Below are positions 1 through 6,693 of a DNA stretch of 10,853 nucleotides, piece by piece. The stretch comes from Candidatus Hydrogenedentota bacterium. Its GTDB lineage: Bacteria; Hydrogenedentota; Hydrogenedentia; Hydrogenedentales; SLHB01. The notes beneath the pieces are model-generated. The model was given only the letters and a program-made list of their open reading frames with translations, was not told the DNA's origin and ran no database searches. The stretch lies in assembly GCA_003552765.1 (NCBI GenBank), contig PUOI01000185.1, positions 1-10,853 of the forward strand, given 5' to 3'. Position numbers and translations under genes: made by a program. Every line of letters begins with the position of its first letter. Position 1 is the first letter of the stretch.

Positions 1-2
1 CC

Positions 3-3000
3 GGCGATGCAGATGTATCGGAAGTGCTGGAGGAGTTGGAAGATAGGGAAGGCGTCCATATGGTTTTGGAGCCCCTTGGCAGGGAAGAAGAGGAAGATTT
101 CCCGTGGGGATTTCCCGGCGGGGACGCTCCCAGCGATCCTTTTCTGCCGGAGACGCCGGAGGACGGCGTGATATCGCCTTTTGAGTTCGGCATGCCGGGG
201 CTGGAGGTTCCGGAACCACCTGACGGCGCGCCGTACGTCTCTGAGGATACGCTGCAAGAAATAATGGAGTTGATGGGCGAAGGCGATGTCGAAGCCGTTG
301 AAGAATTATTGGAGGACATAGACGCGCGGCCGGGGCTGATCGACTTTGTAGAGCGAATGGTGAGCCTGGAGCCTGAGCCGGCTCCCGAGGTTTACGAGCT
401 TGACGAGGTGCATCAAGCCGCCAAGGCGGGCGATGTGCCCCGGTTGCGCGATCTCCTACAAGAAGATCCGGACGCGATTCATTCTGGGTTGGAGGAAGGC
501 CGTCCGGGGCCGCTTCATATAGCGGCGGGCTACGGACGTGAAGAGGCGGTAGCGTTCTTGCTGGAGCAAGGCGCGGATGTGGAAGCTCAAACCGGGCAAT
601 CGCATACCCCATTGCACTATGCCGTAAACAGCGGGCGAGCCGGTGTGGTGGAGTTGCTGCTGGAGGCGGGCGCGCCAAGAGACGTCCGTGATTACCGGGA
701 ACTAACAGCGCTCGAGTGGGTGCGCGAGCAACCCGCGCTGCATTACCTGCTGCCTCTCTTCCCGGAATATGCAGAGGTGGAGGATCCGGATAGCGATGAT
801 GCTGATGTGCCGCGCTTACACCAGTTGGCGCGGCAAGGCGCGTTGGAGAACGTGCAAGGGTGGGTGCAGGCGGAGCCGGATGATCTGGAACGGACAGATG
901 TGCATGGCCGCACCCCACTGCATTTGGCGGTGATGAACGGACACGCCGATGTCGCCTCCTATCTGCTCGAAGAAGGCGCAGACCCGCACAGCATGGACGA
1001 GGATTGGCGGACTCCCTTGCATGAGGCCGTATCGCGCGGCCATGAGGATATCGTGGAGGCGCTCTTGGCGAAGGGGGCCCAGGTGAATGCGCGTGATGTT
1101 CGGGGCCGCTCCGCCATGCACATGGCGGCGGAAAACGGATCCGTGCCGCTCTTGAGGAGGCTCGCCCAGGCGGCTGGCGCCTACGAGGCGCGCGATCAGA
1201 ACCATCTCCAGCCCCTCCATTTGGCGGTCAGAAACGGTCACATGGAGGCCGTGGAGCATCTTCTTGAAAGAGGCGTCTCCGTTGATGCTCGGGACATTCA
1301 CGGCCGGTCTCCCCTGTACTGGGCGGTTTATGAGGGACACGAAGCGATTGGACGGTTGCTTCTGGAGAATGAGCCGGTCATTCAGGGAGACAACAACAAC
1401 ACCACGCCTTTGCATATCGCCGCCGCCTACAACTTCACCAATATCGCCGAACTGCTGTTAGAGCACGGGGCGGATGCGTACGCCGTGAATAGAGGCGGCA
1501 GAACGCCGGTGGATTATGCGCTAGCCCTTGGCAGGGAAGCGATGGCCGAGTTTCTTGAAGAACACGCTGGCTTAGGGACGCCCACTTTACACCGGCTCGT
1601 GCGCGATGGCGGCGCCGCAGCTGTCAGGCATCATCTCCAAGGAGCGCCCGAAGACCTCGAAGCCACGGATAACCGCGGCCTGACCCCGCTTCATGTAGCC
1701 GCCGAGGCGGGACACGCTCATATAACCGCCTATTTGCTTGAGGAAGGGGCCGATCCGGAGAGTATGGATGAGAACAGCGCGCGGCCTCTCCACAAAGCGG
1801 CGGCGAGGAATCATGCGGACGTCGCAGAACATCTGGCGGCCGCCGGGGCCGAGATTAATCGCCGGGATGAGGATGGCCGATCTCCTTTGCATGTGGCGGC
1901 CCGAGAGGGCGCGTTGGAGGTGTTGGAACTTATCATCCAAGAAGGCGGCGTAGTGGATCTCCGGGATGCGGACCTGTCCCGGCCGCTTCACCTTGCGGCG
2001 GAGCAAGGGCATGCGGACGTTGTCCAACGGCTTCTTGACGCCGGCGCCTCCATGGATGTAACCAACGGGGCCGGGCGTTTCCCGTTGCATCTCGCGGCCC
2101 AGGAAGGCCATGAGCCAATTGTCCAGTTGATGCTGGCCAATGAGGCGAGTCTGGGCGGGGATCACCGGGGCGAAACGCCGCTGCATCTGGCGGCTTCCCA
2201 AGGCCACGAACAGGTCGTCCAAATGCTTTTGGACCACGGAGCGGACCTCGGCGCCGAAGCGAGAAGCGGTGAGACGCCGTGGGACTACGCTGTTTCGGGG
2301 GAAAGACGTTCCATATTGAGGCTTTTCGCCAATCATGAGCCCGCCCTTCAAACAGAGTATGAGGCCATCGCGGCTCTTCCTGAAGGGATGCCGGGACCGG
2401 AGGAAGCCGAAGATGAGCAGGAACCCCCCGCCGATCGATTCCGCGAAGCAATCGCCCGGGGCAACATGGAAGTGGCTCTGGAGTTGATAGCGGAGTATCC
2501 CGATTTCGCTAGCTGGAGCAATTCGGACGGCATGACCGCGCTGCATTACGCAGTCATTTATGGAACGGCGGACCTGGTGGAGAAGCTGCTGACGGAGTAC
2601 GGCGTGGACCCCAACGCGGGCAACGAACGTGGCGAGACCCCCCTTCACTACGCGGGGCTCCTGGAGCGGAATCATATCGCCGAATTGCTCATGGAGCATG
2701 GGGGCCGCCGACATACATCCGACGAGATGGGGCGCTATCCGCGTCAGCTGGCCCGCGCCTCCGAAACCGCGGATCTTCTGGGGGCTTCTGCTTTCTCCAC
2801 CCCATCCTCCCGTTCCCCGCAACCAACGCGGACGTTCGGTGCTCAACCGTTCCCCTGGATGCGCCAGATGATGGAGAACGAGTCCGAAAGAGACGTGGAG
2901 TATCTCCTTGACCGGTACAACAAAGAGTATCTAGAGGGCGACGAGAGAGGCAACACCCCCCTCCATTGGGCGGCGTTGGAAGGCCGGGTGTGGGTCGTGG

Positions 3001-3356
3001 ACCTGGCTGTTGAAGCGGGGATCTCCGTCAACAAACGCAACCATGAGGGCGCCCGCCCCATACACTTGGCGGCCCAGGCCGGCCATTTGGATATGGTCAA
3101 GAAATTGGTGGAGGAAGGGAGCCACCAGACTTCCGACTTGAATTGGAGAACGCCGCTTCACATGGCGGCGGCCTTAGGAGACGTGGAGATGGTGGCCTTC
3201 CTGCTCGATCATGGCGGGCAGATAAACGCCAGGAGCCGGGACCGCCGGACTCCGTTGGATTACGCCTTGGATTTGGGACGCCACGAAGTGGCCGAGCTTC
3301 TTATTGAACATGGCGGGACATCCGAGAGATATGACACGGCAACGACGGCGGAATAA
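3..3356 (+). CDS. Giant ankyrin-repeat protein, 5' end outside window
   Basis: The protein is built almost entirely of ankyrin helix-turn-helix repeats, which in general bind other proteins; no catalytic domain is visible, so its target is unknown. The reading frame is open to the window edge, so the GTG at 24 is an arbitrary start and the true N-terminus and any signal peptide are missing. Residue numbers below count from that GTG (1110 residues). Residues 1-125 are acidic and low in complexity. Ankyrin modules follow at about 128-246, 263-514, 520-771, 804-920 and 946-1098, recognised by many TPLHxAA cores and LLExGAD turns. Most modules close with a cap repeat such as TPxDYAxxxGR (494-504, 751-761, 1076-1086). 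Acidic or Ser/Pro-rich linkers separate the last modules (772-803, 921-945). The second and third modules are duplicates. The gene ends in TAA and converges on the next gene. Family call is secure; function is not. Confidence 0.93.
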   Translation, partial: GDADVSEVLEELEDREGVHMVLEPLGREEEEDFPWGFPGGDAPSDPFLPETPEDGVISPFEFGMPGLEVPEPPDGAPYVSEDTLQEIMELMGEGDVEAVEELLEDIDARPGLIDFVERMVSLEPEPAPEVYELDEVHQAAKAGDVPRLRDLLQEDPDAIHSGLEEGRPGPLHIAAGYGREEAVAFLLEQGADVEAQTGQSHTPLHYAVNSGRAGVVELLLEAGAPRDVRDYRELTALEWVREQPALHYLLPLFPEYAEVEDPDSDDADVPRLHQLARQGALENVQGWVQAEPDDLERTDVHGRTPLHLAVMNGHADVASYLLEEGADPHSMDEDWRTPLHEAVSRGHEDIVEALLAKGAQVNARDVRGRSAMHMAAENGSVPLLRRLAQAAGAYEARDQNHLQPLHLAVRNGHMEAVEHLLERGVSVDARDIHGRSPLYWAVYEGHEAIGRLLLENEPVIQGDNNNTTPLHIAAAYNFTNIAELLLEHGADAYAVNRGGRTPVDYALALGREAMAEFLEEHAGLGTPTLHRLVRDGGAAAVRHHLQGAPEDLEATDNRGLTPLHVAAEAGHAHITAYLLEEGADPESMDENSARPLHKAAARNHADVAEHLAAAGAEINRRDEDGRSPLHVAAREGALEVLELIIQEGGVVDLRDADLSRPLHLAAEQGHADVVQRLLDAGASMDVTNGAGRFPLHLAAQEGHEPIVQLMLANEASLGGDHRGETPLHLAASQGHEQVVQMLLDHGADLGAEARSGETPWDYAVSGERRSILRLFANHEPALQTEYEAIAALPEGMPGPEEAEDEQEPPADRFREAIARGNMEVALELIAEYPDFASWSNSDGMTALHYAVIYGTADLVEKLLTEYGVDPNAGNERGETPLHYAGLLERNHIAELLMEHGGRRHTSDEMGRYPRQLARASETADLLGASAFSTPSSRSPQPTRTFGAQPFPWMRQMMENESERDVEYLLDRYNKEYLEGDERGNTPLHWAALEGRVWVVDLAVEAGISVNKRNHEGARPIHLAAQAGHLDMVKKLVEEGSHQTSDLNWRTPLHMAAALGDVEMVAFLLDHGGQINARSRDRRTPLDYALDLGRHEVAELLIEHGGTSERYDTATTAE
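810..1565 (+). repeat. Ankyrin supra-repeat, copy A (252 codons)
   Basis: This stretch encodes residues 263-514 of the ankyrin protein, about eight ankyrin units. It aligns with residues 520-771 at a constant offset of 257 residues and without any gap. Shared landmarks are LLEEGADP (314-321), SMDE (323-326), GRS (361-363), PLHLA (397-401), TPLHIAA (461-467), HGAD (481-484) and TPxDYA (494-499). The module opens with a truncated LHxLxRxG unit and closes with a capping repeat, as if it were a self-contained domain. Confidence 0.85.
1581..2336 (+). repeat. Ankyrin supra-repeat, copy B (252 codons)
   Basis: This is the second copy of the 252-residue module (residues 520-771), starting five codons after copy A ends. 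The matching landmarks are LLEEGADP (571-578), SMDE (580-583), GRS (618-620), PLHLA (654-658), TPLHLAA (718-724), HGAD (738-741) and TPWDYA (751-756). The copies have diverged strongly at solvent-exposed positions but have identical length, so the duplication is old and the module length has been kept. Confidence 0.85.
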
Positions 3357-3412
3357 CCCCGCCGGTTAAGCCGCTGAGCCGGAGGGCGCGCGTCAAACCT
3401 GCTGGTCAACGA

Positions 3413-3445
3413 GGCCGCGGACCCCATAAACTGGGATCCGCGGCC
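3413..3445. terminator. Hairpin between convergent genes, probable bidirectional terminator
   Basis: The arms GGCCGCGGACCCC and GGGATCCGCGGCC form a 13-position stem with one C-A mismatch around the loop ATAAACT. It lies midway between the ankyrin gene end (3356) and the opposing lipoprotein gene end (3479), as expected for a shared terminator. On the plus strand only a short GTTTA follows, and on the minus strand there is no T-run, so termination may depend mainly on the stem. Confidence 0.7.
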
Positions 3446-3478
3446 GTTTACGTTACGCTGCCGCTTTTCGCGGGGTTG

Positions 3479-5104
3479 CTACCCGTCTTCGGCTTCCAGG
3501 TAGAGGAACTTGTAGTTCACATACCCCCGGATATTGGGTTCGAATCCGCGAAGATCGGGCGAGCGAAGGTTCTTGCGCGTGTAGAAGTACAACGGCGCGA
3601 TGGGCGCGTCCTCCATCAGAATGATCTCGGCATCGCGCAGGATCTCGGAGCGCCGCTCGGGATCGGCCTCGCGCCGCGCCGCCGCGATGAGGCCGTCGTA
3701 TTCTTCGGAGCTGTACCCCGTCCGGTTGTTCCCGCCGTCCGTCACGAAGCATTCCAGGAAATTGATGGGATCGTTTACGTCGCCGATCCAGCCGGAACGC
3801 GCGATGTCGTAGTCGAGGTTGCTCATCGAAGAGAGATAGACCGACCACTCTTGGTTGAGCAGGTTCACATTGGCGCCCAGGTTGGTCCGCCACATATTTT
3901 GAATGGCCTGAGCGATCATGCGGTGGTTTTCGCTGGTGTTATACAGCAGGTCCAAGGGCGGCAGCCCCTCCCCGCCGGGATAGCCCGCCTCCGCCAGCAG
4001 TTCCTGGGCGCGCTCCACATCGTGCGGAAGCTCCGCCCCTGGAAGGAACCCTTCGGTGTCCGGCGGGGTAAGGTGGGCAGCGGGCTGCTCGTCCGCCCTG
4101 GTAATGTTTTCGACAATCGCCTCGCGATCAATGGCCATGGCGAGGGCGCGCCGGACACGCGCATCGTCCAGGGGCGGCCGGGTCACGTTGAACCGGAAGT
4201 AGTACGTGCCGAGATAGGGGTTGATTTCAAGGACTTCGGGCCGGTTCTCGCGGTACCAATCGATGCGGTTGATCGGCATATCGCCGGTCCAGTGCAGCTC
4301 GCCGCCGCGGAAGGAGCGTTCCTCGGTCTGCAAATCGTCGATGGGATAGAAGTTGACGCCGTTGAGCCGGACGGTTTCCGCGTCCCAATAGTGTTCGTTG
4401 GCGACTGTGCGGATGACCTGGTTGGGACGCCAATCCGCTAGCTCAAACGGGCCGTTGGAGACCATGTTGCCGGCCCGTGTCCATGGCGTGCCCCGTTCGT
4501 CCATCGCGCCGAAGGCTTCGATGCTGTCTTGGTGAACGGGGAAGAACGTGTAATGAATCTGCAGGGACAAGAAGTACGGCGTGGGATGCTCGAGAGTCAC
4601 CTCCAGCGTTTGGTCATCCAGCGCCTGCGCGCCCACCTCGCCGAAGTCCTCGAGATCGCCTTCGTTGTACGCCTCCGCGTTTTCGATGCAGTGCAGCATG
4701 TAGGCGTACTCGCTGCCAAGAGCGGGTGATAGGATGCGGTTCCACGCGTACACGAAGTCATGGGCCGTGACGGGATCCCCGTTGGACCACCGGGCGTCGT
4801 CCCGGAGATGGAAGGTGTAGACGAGGTCGTCATCGCTAATCTCCCACGACTCCGCCACGCCGGGGGCGGGCTCCAAGGTCTCGGGATCCATAATGACCAG
4901 ACCCTCGAACAATGCCACGAGGATCATGTGCTCGGGCACGCCTGTGACGACATGGGGATCCAGGCCCTGGGGTTCGGCGCTGTTGCCCCAGTGCAGGATG
5001 CCTTCCCGCGTACCGCGCTCCACGCGGGTTTCGCCGGGTTCACAGGCGGTAAGAAACAGCGCGGCGATGCCCGCCGCAAGACAACACAATACAATCGAAC
5101 GCAT
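3479..5104 (-). CDS. ABC transporter solute-binding lipoprotein, family 5 (peptide/OppA-like)
   Basis: This is an extracytoplasmic binding protein of SBP family 5, which captures oligopeptides, dipeptides, nickel or related solutes for an ABC importer. The 541-residue length is typical. The start at 5104 was chosen over the longer frame (to 5182) because a Shine-Dalgarno AAGGAAG (5113-5119) lies 8 nt upstream and the product then begins with a lipoprotein signal peptide: MRSIVLCC, a hydrophobic core, and the lipobox LTAC with Cys21 as lipidation site. Residues 84-123 (AESWEISDDD...YTFHLRDDARWSNGDPVTAHDFVYAWNR) carry the family signature, and the order of later segments (SNGPF, DDARVRRALAMAIDRE, PLYFYTR) fits OppA-type proteins. 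The ligand cannot be deduced. No permease or ATPase of the Opp type lies nearby, so it must use a transporter encoded elsewhere or act alone. It has its own promoter-like sequence upstream. Confidence 0.93.
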   Translation of the reverse strand: MRSIVLCCLAAGIAALFLTACEPGETRVERGTREGILHWGNSAEPQGLDPHVVTGVPEHMILVALFEGLVIMDPETLEPAPGVAESWEISDDDLVYTFHLRDDARWSNGDPVTAHDFVYAWNRILSPALGSEYAYMLHCIENAEAYNEGDLEDFGEVGAQALDDQTLEVTLEHPTPYFLSLQIHYTFFPVHQDSIEAFGAMDERGTPWTRAGNMVSNGPFELADWRPNQVIRTVANEHYWDAETVRLNGVNFYPIDDLQTEERSFRGGELHWTGDMPINRIDWYRENRPEVLEINPYLGTYYFRFNVTRPPLDDARVRRALAMAIDREAIVENITRADEQPAAHLTPPDTEGFLPGAELPHDVERAQELLAEAGYPGGEGLPPLDLLYNTSENHRMIAQAIQNMWRTNLGANVNLLNQEWSVYLSSMSNLDYDIARSGWIGDVNDPINFLECFVTDGGNNRTGYSSEEYDGLIAAARREADPERRSEILRDAEIILMEDAPIAPLYFYTRKNLRSPDLRGFEPNIRGYVNYKFLYLEAEDG

Positions 5105-5134
5105 GGGTGGGTCTTCCTTACATTTTCGGTTGAT

Positions 5135-5171
5135 GCCGCAGCGAGAGAGCGGAATACCCAGGAGCTGCGGC
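5135..5171 (-). other. 5' leader hairpin upstream of the binding-protein gene
   Basis: GCCGCAGC (5135-5142) and GCTGCGGC (5164-5171) form a perfect 8-bp stem with a 21-nt loop. It would sit within a few bases of the predicted transcription start (about 5174) and well ahead of the ribosome-binding site (5113-5119). A stem at the very 5' end of an mRNA can protect it from decay; that role is inferred only. Confidence 0.4.
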
Positions 5172-5180
5172 AGATTGCGC

Positions 5181-5209
5181 ATTAATCCGGGAGGATCTCA
5201 AGTGGTCAA
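5181..5209 (-). promoter_or_regulatory. Sigma70-like promoter for the binding-protein gene
   Basis: Read on the minus strand, TTGACC (5204-5209) is followed after exactly 17 bp by ATTAAT (5181-5186). These match the consensus -35 at five of six and the -10 at four of six positions. The predicted start near 5174 leaves a leader of about 70 nt before the ATG at 5104. Confidence 0.5.
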
Positions 5210-5285
5210 CGCCGGGTACTTGCGCCGCTCCAAGGAGCAACACCCCCGGTGATCCTTTCTCAAATGAGCGTGCATTCCCCGCACG

Positions 5286-5429
5286 TTACTGGATAATCGT
5301 GTCGAGTTCTTCAAGGATCTTCTGGCTGATTTGCTTGCGCAAGTGTTCGGGGATCTTGTAATGCCCCTCTTTTTCGAGCAACTCCATCGTGCGCGCGCAG
5401 ACTTTGTAGGCCAGGTCCTGTACTTTCAT
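5286..5429 (-). CDS. Small hypothetical protein, 47 residues
   Basis: I do not recognise a family. The 47-residue product begins MKVQDLAYKV and ends ILEELDTIIQ with a TAA stop. It is highly charged and leucine/lysine/glutamate-rich, with a single proline near the middle, and looks mainly helical; it has no membrane segment or signal peptide. A good ribosome-binding site, AAAGGTGA (5434-5441), sits just upstream, which is the main reason to believe it. It starts 49 bp after the PAS-GGDEF gene on the same strand and is probably co-transcribed with it, so it might be a small partner of that signalling protein. The stop is followed by a weak hairpin (CGTGC/GCACG, 5269-5285). Base composition is that of the neighbours. 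Existence is likely, function unknown. Confidence 0.6.
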   Translation of the reverse strand: MKVQDLAYKVCARTMELLEKEGHYKIPEHLRKQISQKILEELDTIIQ

Positions 5430-5478
5430 TCGGTCACCTTTCACGGATTGGGCCAAGTTCTTTGGAGGGGTGTTCGGA

Positions 5479-6405
5479 CTACCCGATGGTCACCCGGTTC
5501 TGGCCGTTTTGCTTGCTCTTCTGTTGAAGCTCCTTCGCCCGGCTTATGAGATCATCCGGCGAATCCCCGCCTTGGGCGGACGCGGCTCCAATCGAAACGG
5601 TGATGCTCAGCGTCCGTCCCGGAATGGCGTAGTTGGATTTCTCCACCATAAGCCGGAGGGTGTTCGCCATGGTCTCGATTTCGCTGGACTTGAGGCTGGG
5701 AAGAATGGCGGCGAAGCGCTCGCTTCCCCACCGGCCCAGCAGGTCGCAGCTCCGCATGCCATTGGCGAGGGTGCGGGCCGTGATCGAAAGGACCTTGTCA
5801 CCGGCCTTATGGCCGTGAGCCTCGTTAATGGCATCGAAGCCGTCAATGGCCATGAAAAGCACCGCCAGCCGGCCGCCTCCTTGGTTGAACTCCTGGACCC
5901 GCTGCCGCAGCACCCGCTCCGTGTACGTACGGTTCGCCACGTTGGTCAGGCTACAGGTCATGGCGGGGACTTCGGACTCCCGCAGTTGGCGAAGGGCCGC
6001 CATCTCCGCCGTGTTGTCTTGAAACGATTGAATGGCTCCCGTGACGTGTCCCTCGTCATCATGGATAGGGGCCACCCTGAGCTGCACGGGCATCCGGTAT
6101 CCCTTCTTGTGAAGGAGATAGACGCTGTACTTCCGCTCCTTGCCGTCCCGCATCGTGGCCGACAAGGGGCAGCGGTTTTGGCACAGCAAATTGGCTTGCT
6201 CGTTGACATGCATAAGGACGTTGTCGGAACAACACTGCCCCGCGACCTCGGATTCCCGATAGCCGGTCAACCGTTCGGCGCCGCGGCTCCAGTATTGGAC
6301 TCTTCGTTGGCGGTCAACGATGTAGACTCCCTCGAATAGGTTATCGAGCAGCGTTTTGAGAAGCTGTGGCGTTTCCATCATGGCGGACACGTTCATGGCA
6401 TTCAT
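5479..6405 (-). CDS. PAS-GGDEF protein with degenerate diguanylate cyclase site
   Basis: This 308-residue cytoplasmic protein has an N-terminal PAS sensor (about 10-135, with LLDNLFEGVYIVD and PVQLRVAPIHDDEGHVTGAIQSFQD) joined by a short helix to a GGDEF domain (about 140-308). GGDEF domains make cyclic di-GMP from GTP. Here the motif is GSERF (227-231) instead of GG(D/E)EF, so the invariant fourth-position Glu is Arg230. The metal-binding first Asp of the DxDxFK segment is Ala186 (AIDGFDAIN). The guanine-contacting Asn194 and Asp203 remain, as does the RxxD inhibitory site (RSCD, 218-221) at the usual five-residue spacing. Catalysis is therefore doubtful, while binding of cyclic di-GMP is plausible. 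The PAS domain carries cysteines 58, 59, 75 and 79 in a C-x15-C-x3-CP pattern that may bind metal or sense redox. The start at 6405 has only a weak Shine-Dalgarno (GATGAG); Met4 is an alternative. A small gene follows in the same direction. Confidence 0.92.
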   Translation of the reverse strand: MNAMNVSAMMETPQLLKTLLDNLFEGVYIVDRQRRVQYWSRGAERLTGYRESEVAGQCCSDNVLMHVNEQANLLCQNRCPLSATMRDGKERKYSVYLLHKKGYRMPVQLRVAPIHDDEGHVTGAIQSFQDNTAEMAALRQLRESEVPAMTCSLTNVANRTYTERVLRQRVQEFNQGGGRLAVLFMAIDGFDAINEAHGHKAGDKVLSITARTLANGMRSCDLLGRWGSERFAAILPSLKSSEIETMANTLRLMVEKSNYAIPGRTLSITVSIGAASAQGGDSPDDLISRAKELQQKSKQNGQNRVTIG

Positions 6406-6569
6406 CTCATCAAATTGGACGGCGGTTCAAGGGAAACCGGGAATGATTACGCCGGGAAGCGCAAGACCGCCGTGCTGGGTTCATGGAACACGGGATAATG
6501 GCTTTTTCTTTTCGTGATGGGAGCCGTGGCGGCGAACAGAGTAAACCGCCCCTTCTCGCATCTTCGTTT

Positions 6570-6597
6570 AGTGTAGCAAATTAACTGGTTAGCGCAA
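6570..6597 (-). promoter_or_regulatory. Possible extended -10 promoter for the PAS-GGDEF gene
   Basis: On the minus strand TGC-TACACT (-10 at 6570-6575, preceded by an extended TGn) stands 16 bp after a poor -35, TTGCGC (6592-6597). A start near 6563 would give a leader of about 158 nt. That leader could form two short hairpins, GGCGG/CCGCC (6528-6550) and CCGTG/CACGG (6470-6493). I compared it from memory with cyclic di-GMP riboswitch consensus elements and saw no match. Nothing else is evident in 6406-6629. Confidence 0.35.
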
Positions 6598-6629
6598 ACT
6601 GGGACGAAGCCGGTGCATTTGGTGGGTGG

Positions 6630-6677
6630 AAAAAGCGGGCGGGACGGCCCCAGCATTCTGGAGGATCGCCCCGCCCG
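6630..6677 (-). terminator. Rho-independent terminator of the ABC operon
   Basis: On the minus strand, 16 bp after the permease stop, CGGGCGGG (6670-6677) pairs perfectly with CCCGCCCG (6636-6643). The stem can be extended past one mismatch by a few pairs, and it is followed directly by CTTTTT (6630-6635). Position, stem and T-run all fit the canonical type. Confidence 0.85.
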
Positions 6678-6693
6678 TGGAAAGCTAATGAGG

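Noticed and set aside
24..26. GTG as the true start of the ankyrin gene
   Set aside because: The frame is open to the window edge and there is no Shine-Dalgarno before 24; the gene most likely starts upstream of the window.
3476..4441. Long open frame on the plus strand opposite the binding-protein gene (321 codons)
   Set aside because: It is antisense to a gene with a lipobox, family signature and ribosome-binding site; its translation is rich in Arg, Val, Gly and Pro with no domain, as expected from GC-rich antisense frames.
5105..5182. 26-residue N-terminal extension of the binding protein
   Set aside because: It would place the signal peptide internally and run through the predicted promoter and leader hairpin; the ATG at 5104 has the better ribosome-binding site.
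6406..6563. Cyclic di-GMP riboswitch in front of the PAS-GGDEF gene
   Set aside because: The conserved elements of the known c-di-GMP riboswitch classes, as I remember them, are not present; only two weak stems are.
6447..6656. 69-codon minus-strand frame between the PAS-GGDEF gene and the ABC operon
   Set aside because: It begins inside the terminator hairpin, lacks a convincing ribosome-binding site and overlaps the likely promoter.
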